Assembly (NCBI GenBank): GCA_902782895.1
Contig: CACZPA010000191.1
Span: 1 to 8,297 of the forward strand
Origin: an uncultured Eubacteriales bacterium
GTDB taxonomy: Bacteria; Bacillota; Clostridia; Lachnospirales; Bianqueaceae
Length of the DNA stretch: 8,297 nucleotides
Reading direction: 5' to 3'
Shown here: in pieces, positions 1 through 6,931 of the stretch
How the letters are laid out: each line of letters starts with the position of its first letter
Numbering within the stretch: position 1 is the stretch's first letter
Notes under the pieces: model-generated
Told to the model about the DNA's origin: nothing
Seen by the model: only the letters and a program-made list of their open reading frames with translations
Databases searched by the model: none
Position numbers and translations under genes: made by a program

Positions 1-57
1 ACGTACCTGTCCATCATGGAGAGCAACCTTGCGGTGCTGCAGGAAGCGCTGCGGTAA
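1..57 (+). CDS. 3' end of an unidentified gene (partial)
   Basis: Frame 1 is open from the first base to a TAA at 55-57 and gives 18 residues (TYLSIMESNLAVLQEALR). These read as an amphipathic C-terminal helix. A long hairpin with a T-rich tail begins about 38 nt after the stop, as expected at the end of a transcription unit, and this is the main reason to prefer this frame. Frame 3 is also open here but runs straight through the hairpin with an unconvincing composition. The fragment is too short to identify a family, and the rest of the gene lies outside the window. Confidence 0.55.
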   Translation, partial: TYLSIMESNLAVLQEALR

Positions 58-94
58 GCAAAACGGACATTGTAGCGGAAGCGTGCATAACAAT

Positions 95-170
95 AGTGCT
101 GCGGCAAAAGCGGACCTGGGTTGATAGGCTACCCATAATGGACCGCTTGGCTGCAGCACTTTTTGTTTTG
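95..170 (+). terminator. Long hairpin with T-rich tail, probable intrinsic terminator
   Basis: AGTGCTGC (95-102) pairs with GCAGCACT (153-160). The stem continues through a few wobble and mismatched positions to AAGCGG (108-113) with CCGCTT (143-148), then TGGGT (117-121) with ACCCA (131-135) around a 9-nt loop. The 3' arm runs directly into TTTTTGTTTTG (160-170). This fits Rho-independent termination of the plus-strand gene ending at 57. On the minus strand the stem is not followed by a T run, so it should not terminate the converging minus-strand gene. The stem is longer than most terminators, so a small structured RNA or miniature repeat remains possible. Confidence 0.7.
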
Positions 171-199
171 TACCGAAAAAGTTTTCATTTTCGCGTTTT

Positions 200-254
200 G
201 TTCTGCCGGAAGAAAACCGTCCCTGCGCTTCTGTACAGAACTTTTTGCATTTTT
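200..254 (+). terminator. Weak second hairpin followed by T runs
   Basis: GTTCTG (200-205) can pair with CAGAAC (236-241) and GAAG (209-212) with CTTC (228-231). The structure is followed by TTTTT, GCA and TTTTT (242-254). A perfect 12-bp palindrome, TTCTGTACAGAA (229-240), lies in its 3' arm. This could be a backup terminator behind the stronger hairpin at 95-170, but the stem is interrupted and its loop is large. The rest of the 58-317 intergenic stretch is AT-richer than the genes, and I see no gene or convincing promoter in it. Confidence 0.25.
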
Positions 255-262
255 CACGATTT

Positions 263-308
263 GTTCGGTATGGCCGACCGGATGATCTGAAGATCATGGC
301 ATCCGAAC
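263..308 (-). other. Stem-loop just downstream of the large minus-strand gene
   Basis: GTTCGG (263-268) pairs with CCGAAC (303-308). Inside lies a perfect inverted repeat, ATGATCT (282-288) with AGATCAT (291-297). The structure starts 9 nt past the stop codon of the STAND-type gene, which is where a 3'-end structure is expected. The sequence that follows on the minus strand is AAATCG rather than a T run, so this is not a canonical intrinsic terminator. It may stabilise the 3' end of the transcript. Confidence 0.35.
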
Positions 309-317
309 TGCCCAGAG

Positions 318-3300
318 TCAGAGGGACAGATCTTTGCACAGGCGCTTTGGGATCTGCCGGGAGAGGCGGGAGGGCCAGATGCGGGCGTAGCGCGGCAGAG
401 AAAGTGTGAACACGGTGCCGGATGCCTTGTATTCTTCGAGCAGACGCGGGACCTGCGACAGCGATCCGGTGTCGGAGAGCAGGAGCAACGCGGCTTTGGC
501 GCGCAGGATCGCGGCCCACAGCGCGGAGACGTCCTGTCCCGTGCCGGCAGAGGATTCTTGTGCGGGAGAGGCATTCTGTGCGGGAGAGGCATTCTGTGCG
601 GGAGTTGCAGCGTTCAGCGTAAAAGCAGCCGTCGCGGTTTTCAATGCCGCCGCCCCACCCGCCGCCCGCAGCGCTTCTTCGCTGAAAGCAAGCAGCCGGG
701 AAGCGGAGGCGAGGGACCGCGTCCCCGCGGAGATCGCGAGACACAGATACAGGAATGCACGCACGGCCGGGTCCGTATTCTGTGTTTCTACGGCATGCTT
801 CAGGGCGTCGATCCGCAGCGATCCTCCCTCGAGCAGATAACAGGAAGCCGCGCGGCGGTAATACAGCCGGCTCCGCAATACAGCCCCTTCGGTATCCAAG
901 GTCCCGTCAAGATCGCAGAAAGCCGGATCCGGCGCGCCAAGCTTCTTCCAGCGCTCATAAAGCACTGCCGGCACAACACCGGCAAGGCGCGCGGACGGCG
1001 GGTTCATGTCCAGACACCAGGTGACGCACGAATCCAGGAAGGAGCCGGGCATCGTGCTGCCGTGCTCCTCCAGGAACGAGGCCAGATAATCGGCGTAAAG
1101 CCTGCGCGGACCGGTCTTGTCGGGTGAAGCGATCACAAAAGCCTGCAGCGCGGTCAGCTTTTCGACCGGGGCCGGAGCATCTTCCACGCGTTTTTCACAG
1201 ACAAGCGGGCCGTATTCCAGCGCGTCGAGCCGGGACTGCGCCGTGATCAGATAATCGTAGAACTGATTGTTTTCCAGAATGCGGATAAAGCTCTCGCGCA
1301 GGACACCTAAAATGTCATCCGACTGGCGGCTGCTGAAGAAAGCGCGCCCCTTCTGCAGAACCTGATTCAGCCAGGAGAAATCCGCGACGACTTCCTCGGC
1401 ATTGGCATAGACATTGTACGGATCAGCCTCCAGAAGCCTGGAACCAAGCGCCTCCGCGGCTTCCAGACTGCGGCGCGTGCTTAAGGAGCAGTGCTCGAGC
1501 AGGAAACGGAGCCTTACCACGTCCGCGTGCAGGGCCGTGTCGGCATGAGAGCGGGACTGCTGCAGCAGAGACTGGCAGAGGTCGTTCGCGCGGTTCTGCG
1601 GGACAGGACCGCGGACCGCGGCATACGCCGGATCCTCCAGCCGGAGGACGGATTCCAGGAGCCGCCATTGCGGCGTATGGTCCGCGTAGTAGCGGAGCCG
1701 CTGGGAACGCGGGAAGGTCAGCACCCATTCAAAGAGATCCCGCGACAGGGCTTCGCGGCGGCGGACTTCCGCAGCGGAAACCGTATACAGCGGTTCTCTG
1801 TAATCGATATCGGCGTGCGGCACATCACCGTACGCGGCGATGGCTTCCGCAAGATTCTTGCGCAGCGCGTAGGTCTGCTGCAGCAGATCCTGCATAAACC
1901 GGAAGAAATCTCCGGCTTCCGGCATGCATCCGCGGATGCAGAGGACCGGCAGCATCGCGAGCAGCATCGTTTCGCAGAAACTGACGAGCTGATGGCTTGT
2001 CACAGCGCATTCCTGCGGGACCGGCTCCTGCAGGGCGGCGCGGCAGGACACAAGAACAGCGGGCAGAAGCGTCCTGACATAGTCCAGACGCAGCGGATCC
2101 AGACCGCGAAGGCTGTCGGAGGCATCCTCCTCCGGCGAAACCGTACCGCCGCCATAGCGTTTCAGCGCGTCATACAGACTGCCGCGGGATAGATTTTCCG
2201 TATGCCACAGAAAAGCCGTGTCCGCGGGGGTATCCGTCTTGCGGCGGAAAGTGGCGAGCGCGAGGATCGTGCTTTCTGCAAGAGGATCCGTCAGGGACAG
2301 ATTTTCGGCATAGCGGCGGCAGTACAGGTTGTACAGCTTTTCGTTAAAATGTATGGTCTCCCGTAAAGATTCCATTCGGCGGCAGGCGATGAGCCGCTCC
2401 GAGGTCCGGCGGGAGAGGGAAAGCGCCGCGATCGTATCCATGCGGAGAGGATTGCGGGCTTCGTCGTCATATTTCGCGCTGACAGCCTGGAAATATCCTA
2501 TGACAGAGTCCGGCAGCGCCTCGGCGCGTTTCGTGTCCGGCGCGAGCAGCTTCCCAAGCGAAGTCAGCAGATCCGCGCATTCCGGAACCGCGAGCTCGGC
2601 GGCATACAGATCAATGTCCGTCAAGAGATCGGTCCGGGCAAGCGGATCGGCCGAAGAAGCCAGCAGCTGCCGGCGCTCCCGCAGGATGTCTTCGCACAGA
2701 ATCCGCCATTGCGGCGCGAAATACGTCAGGACCGCGGTCTGGACGTCGCTTTCACGGTAAGCCGCGTGTTCCCCGTCGGTCAGCACGAGGAAAGGCCGCA
2801 TATCCCGCAGGATCATGCGGAGAACGACCGGATCCGGATGATCCGGCAGCAGCTGCCCGAAGCTGCGGAGATCCGTGGGGCCGGGGCAGAGAGCAAGCGT
2901 ATTCAGAACCTGTTCCAGCGTATGGCCGTATTTAGGGCCGTAGAGCTCGGTCAGACGGGTGATGTACAGCTCGGTGAGAGCACCCGGTTCGGGCTGCCGT
3001 TTCAGGAAACGCTCCGGCGAGGAGTCAGCGGCCTCGCGGCACAGCGGATAGACATTCCGAAGCAGGCCGGCCTCGGCAAAACTGCCGTGAAGAGCCGCTT
3101 CCATGCGGTTTACGGTGGACTGATCCCCGGTACGGCGCAGCAGTGTTTCGGTAATATATGCGCGCAGTGTTCTGCGGTAATCTTCGTGCGAGCGGGTAAA
3201 GGTGACCGCCTCGGCCGCGGGATCACAGGTATGCAGCAATTCGCGGACAACCGCGGCGGATTCCGGAAGAGAGGTCAGCAGGATATAGACATTCGCGTCC

Positions 3301-4673
3301 AGCTGGGCCGCATGCGGGAAAACGCCGGCAAAAGACGGTTTGTTATCCGTCTCCACGGCTTCCATCCACTGCATGCCGTCTACGATCAGCAGGACCTTAC
3401 GAGTCGGATCCGCGGCGGCAATGTGGTTCAGCGAAATGGCGACAGCGCGGGCGTAGTCAGCGGAGGTAGCGGACGGCGGAAGGACAGGATCCGCCTGACG
3501 CGCGCCGGTGATCCGTTTTTCTTCAGCCTGTACGAAAGCAAGGAAAGACGCGGGCTCCGTCGTTTCCGGAAGGACGGAAACAGGGTAGCGGAGCACCGAG
3601 CAGTTGCTGAAAAGCGAAGTCTGGAAATAGTACGGCGACGCGGGATCGAGCAGGGAGGTGTACAGGGATTTGCCCATGCCCTGCTCCATCGACAGAAGCA
3701 AGTATCCCCGGTCGCGCTTTGCCAGCGCCATGGAAAGCCAGTGGTCCAGGAAATGCGGACGCTGCATATCCGGCATCCGGTATGCCGGGCGGATTGCCGC
3801 CGACGCGCCATCATCCAGAGAAGCCTGACGGCTGCGGGCTGCCGTGTCCGCGGAACAGGCGATCGCAAGCGGTTCACCGATCATGCAGACACCGCTTGCA
3901 GGCGCGCGGTAGAAGAGACGGCGGGAATCCGCGTCCCAGCTCTGCGCGAGCAGATATTCGCGGTTTTTGTAGAGAATGAACGGAGAGGGATCCACCGTAT
4001 CCAGATTATAAGTGTAGAGAAGGCCGCCTTCCGAAGTGAGCGCGGCGGCCGCGGTCCCGTCTGCCATAGTTCCGGCGATCGCGGTCCTGGCGGCCGCGGT
4101 CCCGGACGTCGCGGATGTGTCCTGCGGCTGCTCCTGCAGATGCCGGTAAAAACCGGTAAGCGGGGAGATCATCTCATTGAACGCGGTCAGGCAGGTGATC
4201 AGACTGCTGCCTGCGGTAGCCTGACCCATTTCCATCGAGGCACACGCGCTGTCCCGGAAGATCCAGGAGTGGAAGCTTTCCGTTGAAAACAGCGCTTCCG
4301 CCGCGTCTGCCGCGGCCAGATACGGCTCCGCCTCCGGGCGGGGCTGGTTCAGGAAAACCGCGTGCAGGACCGTGAGCAGCCGTTTCGGATCCGCAAGCGA
4401 CAGAAGGATCTTCGCTTTATCGGAAGCGGAAACGCTGGCCTGCCGGTAAGCGATCGCGGCCGCGATCAGCGCCGGGAAACGGATCGCGTTGACACTGCAT
4501 TCGTACAGCAAAAGAGAAGCTCCCGGCAAGGCGCCCTCCAGGACCTGGGTCTGCAGCTGACGGTAGGGCAGCCGTAAAGCTTCGGGAAAATCAAGAAGAT
4601 TGAGAAAGAGTCCGTTTGTACATAATTCCTGCATCCGGGCGGACGCGGGATAGAGTTCAGCGAAATTTTTCAT
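318..4673 (-). CDS. Large STAND/AAA_16-like signalling ATPase with long helical C-terminal region
   Basis: The protein is 1451 aa with no signal peptide or membrane segment, so it is probably cytoplasmic. Residues 1-180 look helical. Residues about 184-212 are a low-complexity Ala/Thr/Gly linker, followed by a beta-rich stretch (about 215-272). A P-loop, MEQGMGKS (329-336, K335), is followed by a Walker B strand, LLIVDGMQW (428-436, D432). The QW after it resembles the DDxQW of AAA_16/MalT-type STAND ATPases. TSLPE (467-471) fits a sensor-1 strand. Residues about 565-652 resemble the winged-helix region of STAND proteins, ending in YRESDVQTAVLTYF. About 800 mostly helical residues follow, possibly degenerate TPR-like repeats. 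STAND proteins generally couple ligand sensing to ATP-dependent oligomerisation. No effector, nuclease, kinase or HTH domain is recognisable, so the function is unknown; regulation, scaffolding and defence are all open. The ATG start has AGGAG 8 nt upstream. It stands alone, divergent from glgB. Confidence 0.85.
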   Translation of the reverse strand: MKNFAELYPASARMQELCTNGLFLNLLDFPEALRLPYRQLQTQVLEGALPGASLLLYECSVNAIRFPALIAAAIAYRQASVSASDKAKILLSLADPKRLLTVLHAVFLNQPRPEAEPYLAAADAAEALFSTESFHSWIFRDSACASMEMGQATAGSSLITCLTAFNEMISPLTGFYRHLQEQPQDTSATSGTAAARTAIAGTMADGTAAAALTSEGGLLYTYNLDTVDPSPFILYKNREYLLAQSWDADSRRLFYRAPASGVCMIGEPLAIACSADTAARSRQASLDDGASAAIRPAYRMPDMQRPHFLDHWLSMALAKRDRGYLLLSMEQGMGKSLYTSLLDPASPYYFQTSLFSNCSVLRYPVSVLPETTEPASFLAFVQAEEKRITGARQADPVLPPSATSADYARAVAISLNHIAAADPTRKVLLIVDGMQWMEAVETDNKPSFAGVFPHAAQLDANVYILLTSLPESAAVVRELLHTCDPAAEAVTFTRSHEDYRRTLRAYITETLLRRTGDQSTVNRMEAALHGSFAEAGLLRNVYPLCREAADSSPERFLKRQPEPGALTELYITRLTELYGPKYGHTLEQVLNTLALCPGPTDLRSFGQLLPDHPDPVVLRMILRDMRPFLVLTDGEHAAYRESDVQTAVLTYFAPQWRILCEDILRERRQLLASSADPLARTDLLTDIDLYAAELAVPECADLLTSLGKLLAPDTKRAEALPDSVIGYFQAVSAKYDDEARNPLRMDTIAALSLSRRTSERLIACRRMESLRETIHFNEKLYNLYCRRYAENLSLTDPLAESTILALATFRRKTDTPADTAFLWHTENLSRGSLYDALKRYGGGTVSPEEDASDSLRGLDPLRLDYVRTLLPAVLVSCRAALQEPVPQECAVTSHQLVSFCETMLLAMLPVLCIRGCMPEAGDFFRFMQDLLQQTYALRKNLAEAIAAYGDVPHADIDYREPLYTVSAAEVRRREALSRDLFEWVLTFPRSQRLRYYADHTPQWRLLESVLRLEDPAYAAVRGPVPQNRANDLCQSLLQQSRSHADTALHADVVRLRFLLEHCSLSTRRSLEAAEALGSRLLEADPYNVYANAEEVVADFSWLNQVLQKGRAFFSSRQSDDILGVLRESFIRILENNQFYDYLITAQSRLDALEYGPLVCEKRVEDAPAPVEKLTALQAFVIASPDKTGPRRLYADYLASFLEEHGSTMPGSFLDSCVTWCLDMNPPSARLAGVVPAVLYERWKKLGAPDPAFCDLDGTLDTEGAVLRSRLYYRRAASCYLLEGGSLRIDALKHAVETQNTDPAVRAFLYLCLAISAGTRSLASASRLLAFSEEALRAAGGAAALKTATAAFTLNAATPAQNASPAQNASPAQESSAGTGQDVSALWAAILRAKAALLLLSDTGSLSQVPRLLEEYKASGTVFTLSLPRYARIWPSRLSRQIPKRLCKDLSL
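559..604 (-). repeat. 18-bp tandem repeat within the STAND-type gene
   Basis: The unit TGTGCGGGAGAGGCATTC occurs twice in perfect tandem (559-576 and 577-594), followed by a 10-nt partial copy (595-604). Read on the coding strand it gives in-frame PAQNAS repeats at about residues 1357-1372, in a Pro/Ala/Ser-rich linker before the final helices. Because the unit is a multiple of three, copy-number changes would alter linker length without shifting the frame. Confidence 0.85.
4044..4104 (-). repeat. 16-bp direct repeat encoding an Ala/Gly/Thr linker
   Basis: GGCGGCCGCGGTCCCG is present at 4044-4059 and again at 4089-4104. The copies are exact and offset by 45 bp (15 codons), with related degenerate sequence between and after them. 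The region encodes the low-complexity linker at about residues 184-212 of the STAND-type protein. The period of whole codons suggests in-frame duplication. Confidence 0.75.
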
Positions 4674-4674
4674 G

Positions 4675-4688
4675 ACAGGATCTCCTGT
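4675..4688 (-). promoter_or_regulatory. Ribosome binding site of the STAND-type gene inside an inverted repeat
   Basis: On the minus strand AGGAG (4686-4682) lies 8 nt before the ATG at 4673, which fixes the start. The site is embedded in an inverted repeat: ACAGGA (4675-4680), a 2-nt centre, and TCCTGT (4683-4688). In RNA this could fold into a small hairpin that covers the ribosome binding site, or in DNA it could be a protein-binding palindrome. The 2-nt centre would force the innermost pairs open, so the RNA stem would be short. Confidence 0.6.
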
Positions 4689-4709
4689 TTGAAGAGGTAT
4701 GTACTATAA

Positions 4710-4738
4710 AGTTTATCATTATTTTACCGGCGTGTAAA
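4710..4738 (-). promoter_or_regulatory. Sigma-A-type promoter for the STAND-type gene
   Basis: On the minus strand TTTACA (4738-4733) and TAAACT (4715-4710) are separated by 17 nt, close to the TTGACA/TATAAT consensus. Transcription would start near 4703, giving a leader of about 30 nt that carries the AGGAG site. An alternative -10, TATAGT, overlaps just downstream but has poorer spacing. Confidence 0.65.
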
Positions 4739-4804
4739 GAGCGAACTTTTGCTTGCCGGCAGGTCGTTGCGGGGAAACCAGGCAGCGGAGCACAGGGCCG
4801 GAAG

Positions 4805-4814
4805 CCCCCCCCCC
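4805..4814. repeat. C10 homopolymer between divergent promoters
   Basis: Ten consecutive C residues on the plus strand lie in the 250-bp control region between the STAND-type gene and glgB. The tract ends 35 bp upstream of the glgB -35 element and lies about 67 bp upstream of the opposite promoter. It is outside any credible coding sequence. Homopolymers of this length are prone to slippage in cells and to sequencing error. Confidence 0.9.
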
Positions 4815-4849
4815 GCGCAAGCCCCGCAGGCAGGCGAAATATGCAAAGC

Positions 4850-4878
4850 TTGCTTTTTCCCGTCGAAAATGATATACT
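4850..4878 (+). promoter_or_regulatory. Sigma-A-type promoter of the glgB-PHP operon
   Basis: TTGCTT (4850-4855) and TATACT (4873-4878) are separated by 17 nt. TG at the extended -10 position (TGATATACT) strengthens the match. The predicted start near 4885 gives a leader of about 40 nt with a strong ribosome binding site. No second promoter is evident before the PHP gene, so both genes are probably expressed from here. Confidence 0.75.
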
Positions 4879-4879
4879 T

Positions 4880-4901
4880 TTTTTGTGGTTTCACACAAAA
4901 A
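4880..4901 (+). promoter_or_regulatory. Inverted repeat at the predicted glgB transcription start
   Basis: TTTTTGTG (4880-4887) and CACAAAAA (4894-4901) form a perfect 8-bp inverted repeat with a 6-nt centre. It lies immediately after the -10 element and spans the likely +1. That position suits a repressor operator or a 5'-end stem-loop. No known operator family is recognised, and the AT-rich arms could occur by chance. Confidence 0.4.
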
Positions 4902-4907
4902 TAAAGC

Positions 4908-4915
4908 AGGAGGAG
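4908..4915 (+). promoter_or_regulatory. Strong ribosome binding site deciding the glgB start
   Basis: AGGAGGAG (4908-4915) ends 8 nt before the ATG at 4924, a near-perfect match to the anti-Shine-Dalgarno sequence. It selects this ATG over the in-frame GTG at 4885, which coincides with the predicted transcription start and has no ribosome binding site. Confidence 0.85.
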
Positions 4916-4923
4916 CTGTACAA

Positions 4924-6930
4924 ATGGCAGAACGCAAAGCATTGAAGATTCTGGACAGGGACCCATTGCTTGAACCATACCGTGCTGATCTTGAGCTTCG
5001 CATGCAACTATATAAGAACATGAAAAAGAGGCTGGTCGGCAAGGACCTGACCATCGTGGATTTCGCGGAAGGCAATGACTATTATGGTTTTCAGAAGACC
5101 AAAACGGGTTGGATCTACCGGGAGTGGGCGCCCGCCGCGGAGGCGATGGCGCTGATCGGAGATTTCAACCATTGGGACCGTTACGCGAACCCGATGCGCC
5201 GGATCAATGATAACGGAGACTGGGAGACCGAGGTCGCGGACCTTCCGCACGGATCCTTCGTCAAAGTGCAGGTGACCCATAACGGAGAGACTTTTGACCG
5301 GATTCCGCTCTACATTCACCGTGTCGTGCAGGATCCGTATACACATGAATTCCGCGGACAGATCTGGAACCCTGAGAAAAAGTTCCGCTGGACGGACAAG
5401 GAGTTCACGATGCCGGGCGAGCCGCTTCTGATCTATGAAGCGCATGTCGGCATGTCCGGAGAGGAGGCCAGGATCGCAACCTATGACGAGTTCGCGGACG
5501 AGGTCCTGCCGAGAATCAAAAAAGACGGCTACAATACGATTCAGCTGATGGCGATCATGCAGCATCCGTACTACGCGTCATTCGGATATCAGGTCACGAA
5601 TCTTTTCGCGGCGTCGTCCTGGTACGGAGAGCCGGAGGGCCTGAAGCGCCTGATCAACAAGGCGCACCGTATGGGCATCGCGGTACTGCTCGATGTCGTG
5701 CACTCGCATGCCGCCCGCAATTCCATGGAGGGCATCAATGATTTCGACGGGACGGATTATCAGTTCTTCCATGACGGACCGGAAGGCGATCATCCCGCCT
5801 GGGGCACCAAGCTGTACGATTACGGCAAGCCGGCGGTTGTGCATTTCCTGCTGTCCAACCTCAAATACTGGATGCTGGAGTACCATTTCGACGGATTCCG
5901 TTTTGACGGTGTGACCTCGATGCTGTACAAGGATCACGGACTGGGCGGCGTTTTCGACAATTACGGGAAATATTTCAGCATGAATACCGATACCGAAGCG
6001 GTGACATATCTGCAGCTGGCCAACGAGCTCGTGCATTCGATCCGCAAGGACGCGGTGACGATCGCAGAGGACATGAGCGGCATGCCCGGAATGTGCCTGC
6101 CGATCTCTGAGGGCGGCATCGGATTTGACTACCGTCTGGGGATGGGCATCCCGGACTTCTGGGAAAAATCCGTTTCGGTCATACATGACGAGAACTGGGA
6201 CCTCGGCAAAATGTGGTACGAGCTGACGACCCGCCGCCCCGGCGAGAAGTCCATCGGCTACTGCGAATGCCATGATCAGGCGCTTGTCGGCTCCAAGACG
6301 CTGATCTTCTGGATGGCGGACAAGGAAATGTACTGGCATATGATGAACGATGATCAGAACCAGACGATCGAGCGGGCAGTAGAGCTGCACAAAATGATCC
6401 GGCTCGTGACGTTCGCGGCCGGCGGGGACGGATATCTGAACTTTATGGGCAACGAATTCGGCCATCCGGAATGGATCGATTTCCCGCGCGAGGGCAACGG
6501 CGGCAGCTTCCATTACTGCCGCAGACAGTGGAGTCTGGCGGACAATCCGAAGCTCAAATATCACGGGCTGCTGCTTTTCGATAACGCGATGACAGCGCTG
6601 GTGCGTGACGGAAAGTGGTCCGGCAAGGGCGGTGCGCGTCTTCTGTCCCTGAACAATGATGATAAGACGATGGTGTTTATCCGCGGGGACTATCTGTTCC
6701 TGTTCAACTTCCATCCCACAAGAGACGCGGAAGTGACGCTGCGCTTCCCGAAGCCGCAGCTCTGCACGCGGGTTCTCTCCACGGCGGAAAAACGCTTCAG
6801 CGGCTGGATCGATAACGATCTCGGCTGGCCGGTCCCGCAGAAGATCCGTGTGTCCGACAACCGCTTCACGCTGACGCTGCCGCGCCGTACCGCGTTTGTC
6901 TACAAGATTGCAAAGGGGAAGAAATCCTAA
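4924..6930 (+). CDS. glgB: 1,4-alpha-glucan (glycogen) branching enzyme, GH13 eukaryote-like type
   Basis: This 668-aa cytoplasmic enzyme cuts alpha-1,4 glucan chains and rejoins them by alpha-1,6 bonds, creating glycogen branches. A CBM48-type beta domain (about residues 60-145, with YREWAP and GDFNHW at 79-84) precedes the GH13 barrel. Conserved regions are DVVHSH (257-262), DGFRFDGVTSM with nucleophile D328, TIAEDMSGMP with acid/base E382, and CHDQALVG with transition-state residue D451. A C-terminal beta domain ends the protein from about residue 570. Long blocks such as QLMAIMQHPYYASFGYQ and FRFDGVTSMLY match human GBE1 and plant branching enzymes (the GH13_8 type) far better than classical E. 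coli GlgB. All catalytic residues are present and length is normal for the family. It is the first gene of an operon with the PHP protein 1 nt downstream. No other glycogen gene is in the window. Confidence 0.95.
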   Translation: MAERKALKILDRDPLLEPYRADLELRMQLYKNMKKRLVGKDLTIVDFAEGNDYYGFQKTKTGWIYREWAPAAEAMALIGDFNHWDRYANPMRRINDNGDWETEVADLPHGSFVKVQVTHNGETFDRIPLYIHRVVQDPYTHEFRGQIWNPEKKFRWTDKEFTMPGEPLLIYEAHVGMSGEEARIATYDEFADEVLPRIKKDGYNTIQLMAIMQHPYYASFGYQVTNLFAASSWYGEPEGLKRLINKAHRMGIAVLLDVVHSHAARNSMEGINDFDGTDYQFFHDGPEGDHPAWGTKLYDYGKPAVVHFLLSNLKYWMLEYHFDGFRFDGVTSMLYKDHGLGGVFDNYGKYFSMNTDTEAVTYLQLANELVHSIRKDAVTIAEDMSGMPGMCLPISEGGIGFDYRLGMGIPDFWEKSVSVIHDENWDLGKMWYELTTRRPGEKSIGYCECHDQALVGSKTLIFWMADKEMYWHMMNDDQNQTIERAVELHKMIRLVTFAAGGDGYLNFMGNEFGHPEWIDFPREGNGGSFHYCRRQWSLADNPKLKYHGLLLFDNAMTALVRDGKWSGKGGARLLSLNNDDKTMVFIRGDYLFLFNFHPTRDAEVTLRFPKPQLCTRVLSTAEKRFSGWIDNDLGWPVPQKIRVSDNRFTLTLPRRTAFVYKIAKGKKS

Positions 6931-6931
6931 G

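Noticed and set aside
229..240. TTCTGTACAGAA palindrome as a LexA-like operator
   Set aside because: It does not match the known Gram-positive GAACN4GTTC or E. coli CTG-N10-CAG LexA boxes, and no promoter or gene lies next to it in either direction.
96..290. 64-codon open frame starting with GTG in the left intergenic region
   Set aside because: It runs through the terminator-like hairpin and its T tail, lacks a ribosome binding site, and its composition does not look like a real protein.
2709..4286. 525-codon open frame on the plus strand, antisense to the STAND-type gene
   Set aside because: Its product is rich in Arg, Gly and Gln without recognisable motifs, it has no ribosome binding site, and the opposite strand carries coherent ATPase motifs. 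It is a by-product of GC-rich codon usage.
4805..4830. G-quadruplex on the minus strand formed by G10 and a nearby GGGG
   Set aside because: The G10 run is one base too short to supply three separate GGG tracts with single-base loops, so the canonical four-tract pattern is not met.
4885..4923. Upstream GTG start for glgB, adding 13 residues
   Set aside because: The GTG coincides with the predicted transcription start and has no ribosome binding site, whereas AGGAGGAG is correctly placed for the ATG at 4924.
5578..6714. 378-codon open frame on the minus strand, antisense to glgB
   Set aside because: It lies wholly within the strongly conserved branching enzyme gene, and its His/Val/Arg-rich product shows no family signature.
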